The notes under the pieces: generated by a model | What the model saw: only the letters and a program-made list of their open reading frames with translations | Told to the model about the DNA's origin: nothing | Database searches by the model: none | Source: an uncultured Acidobacteriia bacterium | Lineage (GTDB): Bacteria > Acidobacteriota > Terriglobia > Bryobacterales > Bryobacteraceae | Assembly: GCA_903881085.1 (NCBI GenBank) | Contig: CAIRSA010000336.1 | Coordinates: forward strand, 1-64,000 | Reading direction: 5' to 3' | Length of the DNA stretch: 64,000 nt | Made by a program: the position numbers and the translations under genes | In this document: one piece after another, positions 7,319 to 16,366 of the stretch | How positions within the stretch are numbered: position 1 is the first letter of the stretch | How the letters are laid out: each line of letters begins with the position of its first letter

Positions 7319-8635
7319 GTGGAACGCAGAGACCTGTTCAAATCACTTGCCGCAGGGGCGATGGCACCGATGGCCGCAGCGCAGACCACGGCCCAGCGCG
7401 GCATGCCGCCGCTAAAGATCACCGATGTGAAGACGATTCTGACGCAGCCGGGTGGGGATCATCTGGTGGTGGTGAAGGTAATGACGTCAGAGCCCGGTCT
7501 ATACGGCGTGGGCTGCGCGACGCACCGAGAACGGCCGCTGGCAGTGGCCGCGGCGATCGACCAGTATTTGAAGCCGTTCCTGATTGGCAAGAACTGCAAT
7601 GACATTGAGGACATCTGGCAGTCGGCCTATGTGTCGTCGTACTTTCGCAGCGGTGTCACGCTAAACAACGCGTTGAGCGGAGTGGATGGTGCGCTGTGGG
7701 ACATTCTGGGCAAACGCTGCGGAGCGCCGGTTTATCAGTTACTGGGTGGCAAGGTGCGAGCGGCCGTGCCTCTGTACACTCACACCAACGGGCGCGACTT
7801 CCCTGCCCTGGCTGAGCAGGTTTCGAAGGCGCGCGAAGAGGGCTACCGGCACATCCGCGTGCAGTTGGCGGTGCCGGGATTTTCCGGTTATGGAGTCAGC
7901 AATCCTACGGCGCCGGAGGTGCTAAAGCAGCGGCCGACCAACGTCGCGCCCTCGCCTGTATTCGAGCCGACGCCGTACGTCAACAACACAGTGAAGATGT
8001 TCGATCAATTGCGAGCGAAGTTCGGCTTCGATCTTGAGTTCATACACGACGTGCATGAACGCGTGCCTCCAACGCAGGCGCTGCAACTGGCCAAGGCCGT
8101 GGAGCCCTACCGGTTGTTCTTTTTGGAGGACGCGTTGGCGCCGGAAGATGTGGCGTGGTTTAAGATCATGCGGCAGCAATCGACCACTGCTTTGGCGATG
8201 GGTGAGTTGTTTGTGAATCGCAATGAGTGGTTGCCGTTGGTGACGGAGCGGCTGATCGATTTTATCCGCATCCACATTTCGGCCATCGGTGGATTGACCA
8301 TTGCGCGGAAGATCGCGGCCTGCTGCGAGTTCTTCAATGTGCGCACGGCTTGGCATGGTCCGGGTAATGTTTCGCCGATCGGACATGCGGTGAACATGCA
8401 TCTGGATTTGGCTGCTTACAATTTCGGCATTCAGGAAGAGAATCGTTTCGCGGCAACGACTCGCGATGTTTTCCCGGGTGCGCCGGAGATCCGCGGGGGG
8501 TATCTGTATTCGAATGACAAACCGGGATTGGGTATTGATATTGATGAGAAGGTGGCGGCGAAGTTTCCTTATAAGGGGCCTGGGGATGGGCGCGGGAATG
8601 ACCGGCGGTTGGATGGAACTATCGTGCGGCCTTAA
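7319..8635 (+). CDS. enolase-superfamily dehydratase (mannonate/RspA-like mandelate racemase family)
   Basis: A 438-residue protein with the capping domain (about 35-150) and the TIM-barrel of the mandelate racemase/muconate-lactonizing superfamily. Metal-ligand regions are visible in FIHDVHE, LFFLEDAL and MGELFVN. The segment TAWHGPGNVSPIGHAVNMHL is close to the D-mannonate dehydratase (ManD/RspA) subgroup, which dehydrates acid sugars. The N-terminus (MERRDLFKSLAAGAMAPMAA) looks like a twin-arginine signal, so export is possible, unlike classical ManD. The start is a GTG with a strong GGAAGGAG at 7305-7312. It follows selD by 19 nt. The exact acid sugar is not determinable. Confidence 0.85.
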   Translation: MERRDLFKSLAAGAMAPMAAAQTTAQRGMPPLKITDVKTILTQPGGDHLVVVKVMTSEPGLYGVGCATHRERPLAVAAAIDQYLKPFLIGKNCNDIEDIWQSAYVSSYFRSGVTLNNALSGVDGALWDILGKRCGAPVYQLLGGKVRAAVPLYTHTNGRDFPALAEQVSKAREEGYRHIRVQLAVPGFSGYGVSNPTAPEVLKQRPTNVAPSPVFEPTPYVNNTVKMFDQLRAKFGFDLEFIHDVHERVPPTQALQLAKAVEPYRLFFLEDALAPEDVAWFKIMRQQSTTALAMGELFVNRNEWLPLVTERLIDFIRIHISAIGGLTIARKIAACCEFFNVRTAWHGPGNVSPIGHAVNMHLDLAAYNFGIQEENRFAATTRDVFPGAPEIRGGYLYSNDKPGLGIDIDEKVAAKFPYKGPGDGRGNDRRLDGTIVRP

Positions 8636-8727
8636 CGCCGGTTTGGGCGAATCACTTGCTTCAAATATATCCTCGCAAATCAAGGCATTGAGCCCTGCTT
8701 TTTCTGCGTCGTCTTCGTTCCTCAAGA

Positions 8728-8745
8728 GCGGAGCTAAAGCTCCGC
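8728..8745. repeat. intergenic stem-loop repeat
   Basis: GCGGAGCT (8728-8735) and AGCTCCGC (8738-8745) form a perfect 8-bp stem with a 2-nt loop, followed by a GCAGGCTGAAGCCCGCCC segment with a second GGCT..AGCC pairing. It lies in the 144-nt gap before the aminopeptidase gene and resembles the hairpin-type dispersed repeats at 52.4, 57.1, 59.5 and 61.3 kb. Confidence 0.5.
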
Positions 8746-8779
8746 GCAGGCTGAAGCCCGCCCTACTATACTTAGAGAA

Positions 8780-10033
8780 ATGACGATTTTCCGGTTTGCA
8801 ACCGCATTGGTCGCAGTGTCGTTATCTGCGCAGACCATTCCGCTGTCTGAATATAAGGATCGCAGGGAACAGTTGCGCAAGTCGTTGGACGGCGCGGTGC
8901 TGGTGCTCTTCGGTGAGACCGACGACGGGCTGGGTGACACGCGCGACGGCTTTTTTCAGGAGCCGAATTTCCGCTATTTAACGGGATGGAATGAGCCCGG
9001 CGCCATCTTATTGATGGATGCCAAGACGGAACAGTTGCTGTTGCCTGCGCGCAATGAACGCAGAGAAAACTTCTCTGGCCGGATGTCTGCTCCGGGCGAT
9101 GCAGGGCTCGCCGAACTCACGGGCTTCAGCAAGGTGGCCGCCGTCGAGGCGTTTGAAACGCAGTTGTTCAAGCTGCTGGAAAGCTCGCAGCGCGTCGTCA
9201 CTTTAGAATCGCACCCGCGCGCCGAGAAGCTGCATGCGATGCTTGCGATGAGAAAATTCGGCGATGCCACACCCATGATTGCGAAACTGCGCGCGGTAAA
9301 ATCGAAAACGGAACTGGCGTTGCTGCAAAGGTCGATCGATATCACGCTGGATGCGCACCGCGCCGCTTGGAAACGCATGCAGGGCGGCCTTGTTGAATAC
9401 CAGGTTGCCAATACGATGACGGCTGCGTATCACGAAGCAGGCTGCGAACGCAGCGCCTATCCGCCGATTGTCGGATCAGGAAAGAACTCGACCATCCTGC
9501 ACTATTTCAAGAACACGCGGCGCATGGATGCCGGCGAGGTGCTATTGATGGACGTAGGCGCGGAGTGCTCAGGATATGCAGCGGACGTCACGCGCACGGT
9601 GCCGATTAACGGAAAGTTCACGGCGCGGCAAAAGGAGATTTACGAAATTGTGTTGGGCGCACAGAAGGCGGCGATTGCGGCGGTAAAACCGGGCATCACG
9701 TTCAGCAAGTCCGATGCGGGCAGCTTGTACGCCGTCGCTTATGCGTACATCAACACACACGGCAAGGATCTGCATGGCGAATCGCTGGGCAAGTATTTTA
9801 CACACGGGCTTGGGCATCACGTGGGACTCGACGTGCATGACCCGCAATCGTCGGACCTGCCGTTGGTGGAAGGCGCGGTGGTCACCATCGAGCCTGGCAT
9901 TTATATTCCAGAAGAGGGCATCGGCGTACGTATAGAAGATATGGTATTGGTGACGGAAAAGGGCGGAAAACTGTTGAGCGGTGCACTGCCGCGCGATGTG
10001 AAGGAGATTGAGCGCGCGCTGGCGAACAAGTAA
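8780..10033 (+). CDS. exported Xaa-Pro aminopeptidase (M24B, aminopeptidase P type)
   Basis: A 417-residue protein with a hydrophobic leader (about residues 1-17, ending S-L-S-A-Q), an aminopeptidase P N-terminal domain (about 20-145, with GFFQEPNFRYLTGW) and a pita-bread M24 catalytic domain. Dinuclear metal ligands are recognisable: D in LLMDVGAE, D in YAADVTRT, H in GLGHHVGLDVHD, and E in VTIEPGIYIPEEG and VRIEDM. It removes an N-terminal residue preceding proline, probably in the periplasm on imported peptides. A TATACT hexamer (8767-8772) ends 7 nt before the ATG and the Shine-Dalgarno is poor, so the transcript may be nearly leaderless. The sensor kinase gene begins 3 nt downstream. Confidence 0.92.
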   Translation: MTIFRFATALVAVSLSAQTIPLSEYKDRREQLRKSLDGAVLVLFGETDDGLGDTRDGFFQEPNFRYLTGWNEPGAILLMDAKTEQLLLPARNERRENFSGRMSAPGDAGLAELTGFSKVAAVEAFETQLFKLLESSQRVVTLESHPRAEKLHAMLAMRKFGDATPMIAKLRAVKSKTELALLQRSIDITLDAHRAAWKRMQGGLVEYQVANTMTAAYHEAGCERSAYPPIVGSGKNSTILHYFKNTRRMDAGEVLLMDVGAECSGYAADVTRTVPINGKFTARQKEIYEIVLGAQKAAIAAVKPGITFSKSDAGSLYAVAYAYINTHGKDLHGESLGKYFTHGLGHHVGLDVHDPQSSDLPLVEGAVVTIEPGIYIPEEGIGVRIEDMVLVTEKGGKLLSGALPRDVKEIERALANK

Positions 10034-10036
10034 CAG

Positions 10037-11923
10037 ATGTTCAAGAACAAGCAGGCTTGGGGTTATATCGCGACAGCGTTTGCCGCATTGTTGATTGCCT
10101 TCACGATTGGCCTCACTGCCATCGGCCAGGGCGTGGACAACTACGCAACCGACTTCATGGCGCGCCTGCATCAGCCCGATCCGTGGCAGCCGCAATCGAT
10201 CATCCTGGCGATTGACGATGCATCGTATAGCTACATCGGCAGCGTGGGGCGCTTGCGTGGCGCGATGGCGAAGGCCATCAAGCTGATCACTCCGATGCAT
10301 CCCAAGGCGATTGCGATTGACGTAATCCTAGCCGACAAAGGTGACTTCCCGGAAGAGAATCAGCGGCTGGCCGAGGCCTTGGCGGCCGCGCCGAACGTCG
10401 TGTTGGACAGCGAGCTGGTAACCGAAGGCTGGGAACCGCCGATCGAAGAATTTGCACGCCACGCCAAGGCCATCGGGCACGTGCATATTATTCCCGACAA
10501 GTCCGACGGCATGTGCCGTTTCATTCCGCTCGAAGCGGAATTTGGAAAGAAGAGGTTGTGGGCGCTGTCATTTGAGGCCTTCCGGCAGAGCCGTGGGAAA
10601 GAGGAGTTGACGGAATATCTGGGGGATCATTTGGAATTGGGGCCGCTAACGATTCCTTTTGTGCGCGACCGCAACAAGGAGATCGATAAAGGCTGGCGCA
10701 TGCGCATTCGATTTCTACCGCCGGAGCCAGGTGAGGAACAGGTATCGCGCATTCCGCGTGTGACGCTGAAGCGGTTGTTGGAACATCCGGATGAAGCGGC
10801 ACGCTTCAAAGACAAAGTAGTGTTTATCGGCGCGACCGCGCAGTCAACCAGCGATAAGATGATGACCCCGTTCTCTACGAAGACGCAGATGCCGGGGGTG
10901 GAGATTCATGCGCAGGCCTTCGAAACGTTATCGCAGGGCAAGTTTCTATTGGATGCGAGCCCAAGCCTGGTGTTCGTGATGTGCTTCGCCATCGTGGCAT
11001 TTGTAACTGTGATCTTCACCTTGCGCACAGGGGTTCCGGCATATCTGATGGGCGGAGCCGTGGTGGTGAGCGCGCACTTTTTGCCGCACCTGTTTTTTCT
11101 GAATGGCGTGGTCTTCGCTTATGTCGCGCCGGTGCTGTCGGCATGGCTGTCTGTTTCGGGATGCGCATCGTACCAATACTTTTTCGTGCGGAGGCAATTG
11201 AAGCAGAGCGAAGGGGAGAAGGCTCGCTACCAGCAGGCGATTCACTTCGTGACGCACGAAATGCGCTCACCGCTCACAGCCATTCAAGGCTCCAGCGAAT
11301 TGATGGGCCGCTACAACCTTAGCGAAGAAAAGCGCAAGCAGATGGCGCAGATGATCAACTCCGAATCGAAGCGGCTGGCGCGCATGATCCAAACGTTTTT
11401 GGATGTGGAACGTCTTAGCGACGGCCAGATGGATTTGAAGAAAGAGCCGTTCGGTACGCAGCAAATGATTCAGGCCTGCATCGACCGGGCGGCGCCAATC
11501 GCCGAGCGCAAGAGCATGCAGGTGGAAGTGGGAGAACTAGCCGATTCCACGATGGTGGGCGATCGCGAACTGATGGAGTATGCGGTGTACAACCTGTTGA
11601 CGAACGCAGTTAAATACTCGCCGGCTGAAACCAAAGTGCAGGTGCAAGCCGTCCAAACGGATGGGGAGTTGCGTCTATCAGTTAAGGATCAGGGGATGGG
11701 GATGGACGAAAAAGAGCTGCGCAACATCTTCACCAAGTTCTATCGCACGAAGAAGGCGGAGGCATCTGGAGAAGCCGGCACGGGCATCGGCCTTTCCATT
11801 GTGCACCAGATTGTGACCTTCCATGGTGGGAAAATGGAAGTTACCAGCGAGCCGGGACGCGGCTCGTGTTTTACGATGATTTTGCCCGTAGCGGAGAAAG
11901 AAACGTGCAGCGCCTCCTCGTAG
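10037..11923 (+). CDS. CHASE2-domain sensor histidine kinase
   Basis: A 628-residue membrane kinase. An N-terminal transmembrane helix (about 9-31) precedes an extracytoplasmic CHASE2 sensor domain (about 38-315). Three closely spaced membrane helices follow (about 315-385), the typical CHASE2 arrangement. A HisKA domain follows with phospho-acceptor His407 in THEMRSPLTAIQ, then a HATPase_c domain with N-box (NLLTNAVKYSP), G1 (DQGMGM) and G2 (GTGIGLSIV). The ligand is unknown. Its 3' end overlaps the response regulator by 19 bp, so the pair forms one two-component system; co-transcription with the upstream aminopeptidase is likely. Confidence 0.93.
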   Translation: MFKNKQAWGYIATAFAALLIAFTIGLTAIGQGVDNYATDFMARLHQPDPWQPQSIILAIDDASYSYIGSVGRLRGAMAKAIKLITPMHPKAIAIDVILADKGDFPEENQRLAEALAAAPNVVLDSELVTEGWEPPIEEFARHAKAIGHVHIIPDKSDGMCRFIPLEAEFGKKRLWALSFEAFRQSRGKEELTEYLGDHLELGPLTIPFVRDRNKEIDKGWRMRIRFLPPEPGEEQVSRIPRVTLKRLLEHPDEAARFKDKVVFIGATAQSTSDKMMTPFSTKTQMPGVEIHAQAFETLSQGKFLLDASPSLVFVMCFAIVAFVTVIFTLRTGVPAYLMGGAVVVSAHFLPHLFFLNGVVFAYVAPVLSAWLSVSGCASYQYFFVRRQLKQSEGEKARYQQAIHFVTHEMRSPLTAIQGSSELMGRYNLSEEKRKQMAQMINSESKRLARMIQTFLDVERLSDGQMDLKKEPFGTQQMIQACIDRAAPIAERKSMQVEVGELADSTMVGDRELMEYAVYNLLTNAVKYSPAETKVQVQAVQTDGELRLSVKDQGMGMDEKELRNIFTKFYRTKKAEASGEAGTGIGLSIVHQIVTFHGGKMEVTSEPGRGSCFTMILPVAEKETCSASS

Positions 11924-13221
11924 TAGAAGATGACAATTCGGTCCGCATGACGATCGTTACCGCGCTGGAATGCGAAGGTTTCGATGTGGACGCGGTGGGC
12001 TCGACGCGCGAAGCGATCTCGCGACTGGAAGGCAGCCAGTACCCGATCGTCATTTCAGATATCTATCTGGACGAGCGGACGGGGCTGGATGTGTTGAACG
12101 CGGCGAGGAAGGGCAATCCGAAATGCCAGGTGATTTTGATGACCGGCCGAGGCACCATGGAAACCGTGATGGCGGCGACTCGCGGCGGTGCGTTCGACTA
12201 TCTGGCAAAGCCGTTCGATATGGATCAGATGTTCGACGTGATCCGCCGCGCGCAGGCCACCTTCGAAGGCGAAGAAGAAAAAGAAGACGTGGTGGAAGAC
12301 CTGCCGACGAGCGAGATGATCGGAAGTTCGGCGCCCATGATTGAGATTTACAAGAACCTGTCGCTGTCGGCGCCGACCGATGCGACGGTGCTGATCGAAG
12401 GCGAAACCGGCACGGGAAAAGAGCTGATCGCGCGGATGATCCACAATAATTCGCGCCGCTCGGAGAAGCCGTTTGTGGCAGTGGATTGCGGCGCGATCGC
12501 ACCCACGCTGCTGGAAAGCGAACTGTTCGGCGTGGTGAAGGGCGCGTTCACGGGCGCTGATCGCGACCGTGTTGGTGTGTTTGAATCAGCGAATACCGGC
12601 ACCGTTTTTCTGGATGAGATCGGCGAGACGGATTTGAGCTTCCAGTTGACGCTGCTGCGCTTTTTGCAACAACGCGAGATCCGGCCGGTGGGTGCTTCGC
12701 GCTCGAAGGTGATCGACGTGCGCGTGGTGCTGGCGACTAATCGTGATATGCAGAAGATGGTGGATGAGAAAAAGTTCCGCGAGGATCTTTGGTACCGGAT
12801 CAATGTGATCCGCATCCAACTGCCGCCGCTGCGCGAACGCCATGGGGATGTTCCACTGCTGGCGCACACGTTCTTAAATCGCTACAACGATCGCTACAAC
12901 ATGTCGGGGCGGCTTACCGAAAGCGGCATGAAGACGCTGGAGACGTACGCCTGGCCGGGCAATGTCCGCCAGTTACAGCACATGATGGAGCGCATGACGA
13001 TTCTTGCGCCGCAGGGCCGGATTGACGAGGCCGCTGTGCGCGAGGCAATTGTGGCGATGGAGCCGCGCGACAACGGCAGCGACTCACTGGCCGATACTGA
13101 AGCCGACCAAATCAGGCGTGTGCTGGCGGCGACCAATGGCAACAAGAGCCATGCGGCGAAGATCCTGGGGATTGAGCGCAAAACGCTATACCGCAAGCTG
13201 GAACGGATGGGTCTGGCGTAG
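11905..13221 (+). CDS. sigma-54-dependent response regulator (NtrC family)
   Basis: A 438-residue regulator. The receiver domain (about 1-120) has phospho-acceptor Asp52 (VISDIYLDE), the acidic pair VVEDD and a switch lysine in YLAKPFD. The AAA+ domain (about 140-370) carries Walker A GETGTGKE, the sigma-54-contact loop GAFTGA (intact) and Walker B VFLDEIGE. A Fis-type helix-turn-helix closes the protein (HAAKILGIERKTLYRKLE). The frame is open from 11866, but the GTG at 11905, preceded by GGAGAAAG, gives the normal receiver N-terminus. It is the cognate partner of the CHASE2 kinase and should activate sigma-54 promoters; targets are unknown, with the small membrane protein just downstream an obvious candidate. 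Confidence 0.95.
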   Translation: MQRLLVVEDDNSVRMTIVTALECEGFDVDAVGSTREAISRLEGSQYPIVISDIYLDERTGLDVLNAARKGNPKCQVILMTGRGTMETVMAATRGGAFDYLAKPFDMDQMFDVIRRAQATFEGEEEKEDVVEDLPTSEMIGSSAPMIEIYKNLSLSAPTDATVLIEGETGTGKELIARMIHNNSRRSEKPFVAVDCGAIAPTLLESELFGVVKGAFTGADRDRVGVFESANTGTVFLDEIGETDLSFQLTLLRFLQQREIRPVGASRSKVIDVRVVLATNRDMQKMVDEKKFREDLWYRINVIRIQLPPLRERHGDVPLLAHTFLNRYNDRYNMSGRLTESGMKTLETYAWPGNVRQLQHMMERMTILAPQGRIDEAAVREAIVAMEPRDNGSDSLADTEADQIRRVLAATNGNKSHAAKILGIERKTLYRKLERMGLA

Positions 13222-13334
13222 GCCAAAACTTCCCCCTTTCTTTTTTTTCAAACCGGGTATACAATCAGGCAGCTTAGAAATTATCTCGCGCGGCTTAGTA
13301 ACCGCGTTCGGCTTCATCAATCAGGAGGTCCTTT

Positions 13335-13481
13335 ATGTTTGATAGCCTGGAAGACCGGATCAAGCACGACGATCAGGAAGAAGTCACTACCAAAGAGAGA
13401 ATGATGCATTGGGCCGCCATTGCCGTTGTATCTGTCCTGGTATTTGGTGGCCTTGTCATCGGCATTCGGATACTGGACTAA
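13335..13481 (+). CDS. 48-residue single-pass membrane protein
   Basis: This short gene has a near-perfect Shine-Dalgarno (AGGAGGT, 13323-13329) spaced 5 nt from the ATG. The product has a charged, acidic N-terminal half (MFDSLEDRIKHDDQEEV) and one C-terminal membrane helix (about residues 25-46, rich in V, L, I and G), so it is predicted to sit in the inner membrane with the N-terminus inside. Similar short proteins beginning with M-F-D-S-L are familiar to me from acidobacterial genomes, without known function. The upstream 113 bp contain a T-rich tract and GGGTATACAAT (TATACAAT at about 13258-13265), a possible extended -10. Confidence 0.75.
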   Translation: MFDSLEDRIKHDDQEEVTTKERMMHWAAIAVVSVLVFGGLVIGIRILD

Positions 13482-13499
13482 CGCCGCGGCGCTTGTCTA

Positions 13500-13870
13500 G
13501 AACATCAGAGGTAAGGTTGCGCATGAGCCGCTTTACGCGCGATCGGTAATCGCCCACGCGATTGTATTCGCGGAGCATGCGATCTGATGTTTTGTGCCTC
13601 TAAAACCGGGGATTGGGATAGCTGGCGCGCGACGTGGTGGATCCCATCGCGCACGGCGGGAAAGCTATGGTTGCAGTTATCCCAACCCAACCCGTTATTG
13701 TTTCTGAAATTCTTGCCGCCGCTGCTTTCCACGACCGCTATGTTGGGGAGCAGTCTCCAGTCGAGGCCATTCTGATCGGCGGCAAGCAGAAAGTCAGCAC
13801 TCAATTAGCCAATCGGTCATTGGCGGTGCTGAAAGTATGCCCGGAAGCGGGCGTCCTCTGAATAAGCGCC
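13500..13870 (-). pseudogene. decayed muramidase/glucosaminidase-like gene remnant
   Basis: An open stretch (13804-13505) encodes a recognisable lytic-enzyme-like segment: LSADFLLAADQNGLDWRLLP, then VVESSGGKN and GWDNCNHSFPAVRDGIHHVA. It is broken three ways. Codons upstream in the same frame continue the similarity but contain TGA (13819-13817) and TAA (13807-13805). After about residue 68 the similarity jumps to another frame (KTSDRMLREYNRVGDYRSRV), so a frameshift lies near 13595. The 5' part of the gene is missing. In related bacteria such domains sit at the end of secreted peptidoglycan-binding proteins. The rest of the 567-bp gap (13871-14048) holds nothing I can identify. Confidence 0.7.
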
Positions 13871-14048
13871 GCTGGGACGAAGATATGATTATAGGATCCA
13901 TGGTCGCGATTTTTAATATTTCAACATGGATTCGGGCCGTGATATTTGAATTGGCCCAGTGAATCGAACGCAATAGCGAGAGAATTACATTCTTTGTTTT
14001 ACCATGGCTTGCTTATCGACGCTCCCGTGGGCTAATAATAGGGCCTAA

Positions 14049-15848
14049 GTGCGGCTCTTCGGGATACTACAGTTATTTGCCTCTTTCGCGGCACTTGCCG
14101 GAACAACCGATCATCATTCTTACGCCAATTTCGATCAAGTGCGTGTAACACATATCGCGCTTGATTTGCGCGTTTCCTTTGAAAGCAAAACTGTTTCCGG
14201 AGTTGCTGAACTTTTGCTGGCGATGCAAACGCCGGCGAAGGAACTGGTGCTGGATACGAATGGGCTCGACATTCACGCCGCCGAAGCGGCATCTGTTGGC
14301 GGCAATTACCGGGCGGCCGGGTTCCATATTGGCAAGCCGGATGCGATTCTCGGCGCACCGCTCAAGGTTGCTCTTCCGCCTGGCGCAAACCGGGTGCGAA
14401 TCCATTATGAGACGACGGCCGCAGCGCACGGCCTCAACTGGCTGACTGCGGAACAAACTGCAGGCCGCCGGTTTCCTTTTTTCTACACGCAGAGTTGGGC
14501 TATCCTGGCTCGCACGTGGGTTCCGCTGCAGGATTCGCCACAAGTAAAGTTCACGTATTCGGCCAACATCCACACGCCTGCGGACATGCTTGCAGTAATG
14601 AGCGCAGAGAACACTCCGACGGCAGAACGAACTGGCGAGTTTCATTTCGAAATGCGCCAGCCGATTCCGCCGCACGGGCTCGCGCTGGCGGTGGGCGACC
14701 TGGCCTTCCGGCCGTTGGGCACGCACACCGGCGTGTATGGCGATCCCGCCGTGATTGAAAGAGCGTGGCACGAATTTGAGGATGCAGAGCGATTGCTCGA
14801 AGCGGCGCAGCGCATTCTCGGCCCCTATCGCTGGGAGCGCTACGATATGTTGCTGTTGCCTCCGGGCGCTCTGTATGGAGGTATGGAAAATCCGCGGCTC
14901 ACGTTTCTGGCCGCCTCTGCACTGGCCGGCGACAAGAGCGCGATGGGGACCGTCGCGCATGAACTGGCGCACTCGTGGTCTGGCAATCTGGTCACGAATG
15001 CCACGTGGAGCGACATCTGGATCAGTGAGGGCATCACGTCGTATCTCACCACGCGTATCGAAGAGATTGTTTATGGCAAGCATCGCGCCGATGTCGATAC
15101 GTGGACCGGTTGGATCAATCTCAATGAGGGGCTGAGCAGGCTGAAGACTGAGCAACAGATTCTGAATCCTGTATCGGAGGGCCTCGATCCGGCTGCACTG
15201 CTTGGACCCATTCCTTATCAGAAAGGTGCGCTGTTTCTGCGCACGCTGGAAGCCAAGGATGGACGCACAATGATGGACGAATTCCTGCGCCGCTACTTCG
15301 CCCGTTTCGCGTATGAGAGCATCGCGTCGACCGAGGCCGTGGGGTATATGAAATTCGCCGGGCTGCATCCGCAAGCGGAGTGGCTCGATAACGCGGGCCT
15401 GCCTGCGTCTGCGGCCACTCCGACAGCAGATCCGATGTTGCACATCGCAAGCGACAAGGCTGACTGGATCCGGCGCAGCGCGATCCACACGGAAGAATGG
15501 ACAGCACCAGAATGGGTGCAGTTTGTTTCCATGCTTTCGGCGAACGAACTGGCGCGGGCCGACAGAGAGTTTCACTTCAGCCAGTCGGCAAGCATGCCCA
15601 TCACCGCAATCTGGCTGCGCAGGTGCATCGCTGAGAACTATACAGCCGGGCTCTGGCGGCTGGATGAATTCGTCGCCCATCCCTCCGATCCGCGAGCCGC
15701 GATCGAAGTTTACGCCGAACTAGTGAAGTCGCCGCCCGGCAAAGTGCGCGCCGCCGAATTATTCTCCAGGCATCGAGCAGCCTACGCCGATGCGATTGCC
15801 GAACAGGTAAGGCAACTTCTGAAGCCGCAAGGCAGTACAATCGAATAA
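14049..15848 (+). CDS. secreted M1-family zinc metallopeptidase (aminopeptidase N / LTA4-hydrolase-like)
   Basis: A 599-residue protein with a signal peptide (about 1-17, FAALAG), an N-terminal beta-saddle domain, and the M1 catalytic domain. The exopeptidase motif GGMENP is followed by HELAHSWSGNLV (HExxH) and the third zinc ligand Glu in WISEGITSYL. The helical C-terminal domain is of the leukotriene-A4-hydrolase type (about 470-595). Total length and order match LTA4-hydrolase-like bacterial aminopeptidases. It would trim N-terminal residues from peptides in the periplasm. The start is GTG. TAATAAT lies about 10 nt upstream without a good Shine-Dalgarno, so the start is less certain than the product. 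Confidence 0.92.
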   Translation: MRLFGILQLFASFAALAGTTDHHSYANFDQVRVTHIALDLRVSFESKTVSGVAELLLAMQTPAKELVLDTNGLDIHAAEAASVGGNYRAAGFHIGKPDAILGAPLKVALPPGANRVRIHYETTAAAHGLNWLTAEQTAGRRFPFFYTQSWAILARTWVPLQDSPQVKFTYSANIHTPADMLAVMSAENTPTAERTGEFHFEMRQPIPPHGLALAVGDLAFRPLGTHTGVYGDPAVIERAWHEFEDAERLLEAAQRILGPYRWERYDMLLLPPGALYGGMENPRLTFLAASALAGDKSAMGTVAHELAHSWSGNLVTNATWSDIWISEGITSYLTTRIEEIVYGKHRADVDTWTGWINLNEGLSRLKTEQQILNPVSEGLDPAALLGPIPYQKGALFLRTLEAKDGRTMMDEFLRRYFARFAYESIASTEAVGYMKFAGLHPQAEWLDNAGLPASAATPTADPMLHIASDKADWIRRSAIHTEEWTAPEWVQFVSMLSANELARADREFHFSQSASMPITAIWLRRCIAENYTAGLWRLDEFVAHPSDPRAAIEVYAELVKSPPGKVRAAELFSRHRAAYADAIAEQVRQLLKPQGSTIE

Positions 15849-15869
15849 TACGTTTGCACAAGGATTCAC

Positions 15870-16346
15870 ATGGCCAATAAGGAGAAAAAGAAGTCAATGG
15901 TATGGGTAATGTTCGCCGCGGGCGCGGCGCTTTCGTGGGGCCTCTACGGCCCAATGATGCATAAAGGACAGGTGCAGTTGGGCAGTCCGCTGCGCGCGCT
16001 GCTTTGTGTAGGATTCGCCTACTTCCTGATGGCCGTTTTGGTGCCGGGTGTCACCATGGTTGCATCGGGAGGTCTCGGCAACTTCAACTCCGGCGGCGTC
16101 ATCGCTTCCATCATCGGCGGCGCACTCGGAGCAATGGGCGCCATCTGCGTCATTTGGGCATTCCGCAATGGAGGTTCACCGATTTACGTCATGCCGATTG
16201 TATTTGGCGGGGCACCGGTCGTTAACGTTTTATATTCCATGTATGAACATCCGCCCAAGGCTGACGTGAATCCGCTGCTGTGGGTCGGCATGGCGCTGGC
16301 CGCGGCTGGCGCTGGCATGGTGTTGTACTTCAAGCCAAGTTCGTAA
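15870..16346 (+). CDS. small multi-pass membrane protein (half-size DMT/EamA-like)
   Basis: A 158-residue protein with a short basic N-terminus (MANKEKKKS) and about five hydrophobic helices (roughly 9-27, 43-65, 74-98, 102-120, 133-153). The repeated glycine/alanine-rich helices and ending resemble one half of an EamA/DMT-type transporter, but no substrate motif is apparent. Charged residues are few. AAGGA lies 7 nt before the ATG. It is placed between the M1 peptidase (21 nt upstream) and the DUF1549/1553 gene (20 nt downstream), so co-transcription is plausible. Transport activity is only a guess. Confidence 0.75.
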   Translation: MANKEKKKSMVWVMFAAGAALSWGLYGPMMHKGQVQLGSPLRALLCVGFAYFLMAVLVPGVTMVASGGLGNFNSGGVIASIIGGALGAMGAICVIWAFRNGGSPIYVMPIVFGGAPVVNVLYSMYEHPPKADVNPLLWVGMALAAAGAGMVLYFKPSS

Positions 16347-16366
16347 ATCTGAGGGAGCGAGGGTCC

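Noticed and set aside
6292..7422. 376-residue minus-strand open frame over selD
   Set aside because: Fully antisense to selD and lacking any motif.
14073..15680. 535-residue minus-strand open frame opposite the M1 peptidase
   Set aside because: Antisense to a well-supported gene, no recognisable motifs, arginine/glutamine-rich composition typical of GC-rich shadow frames.
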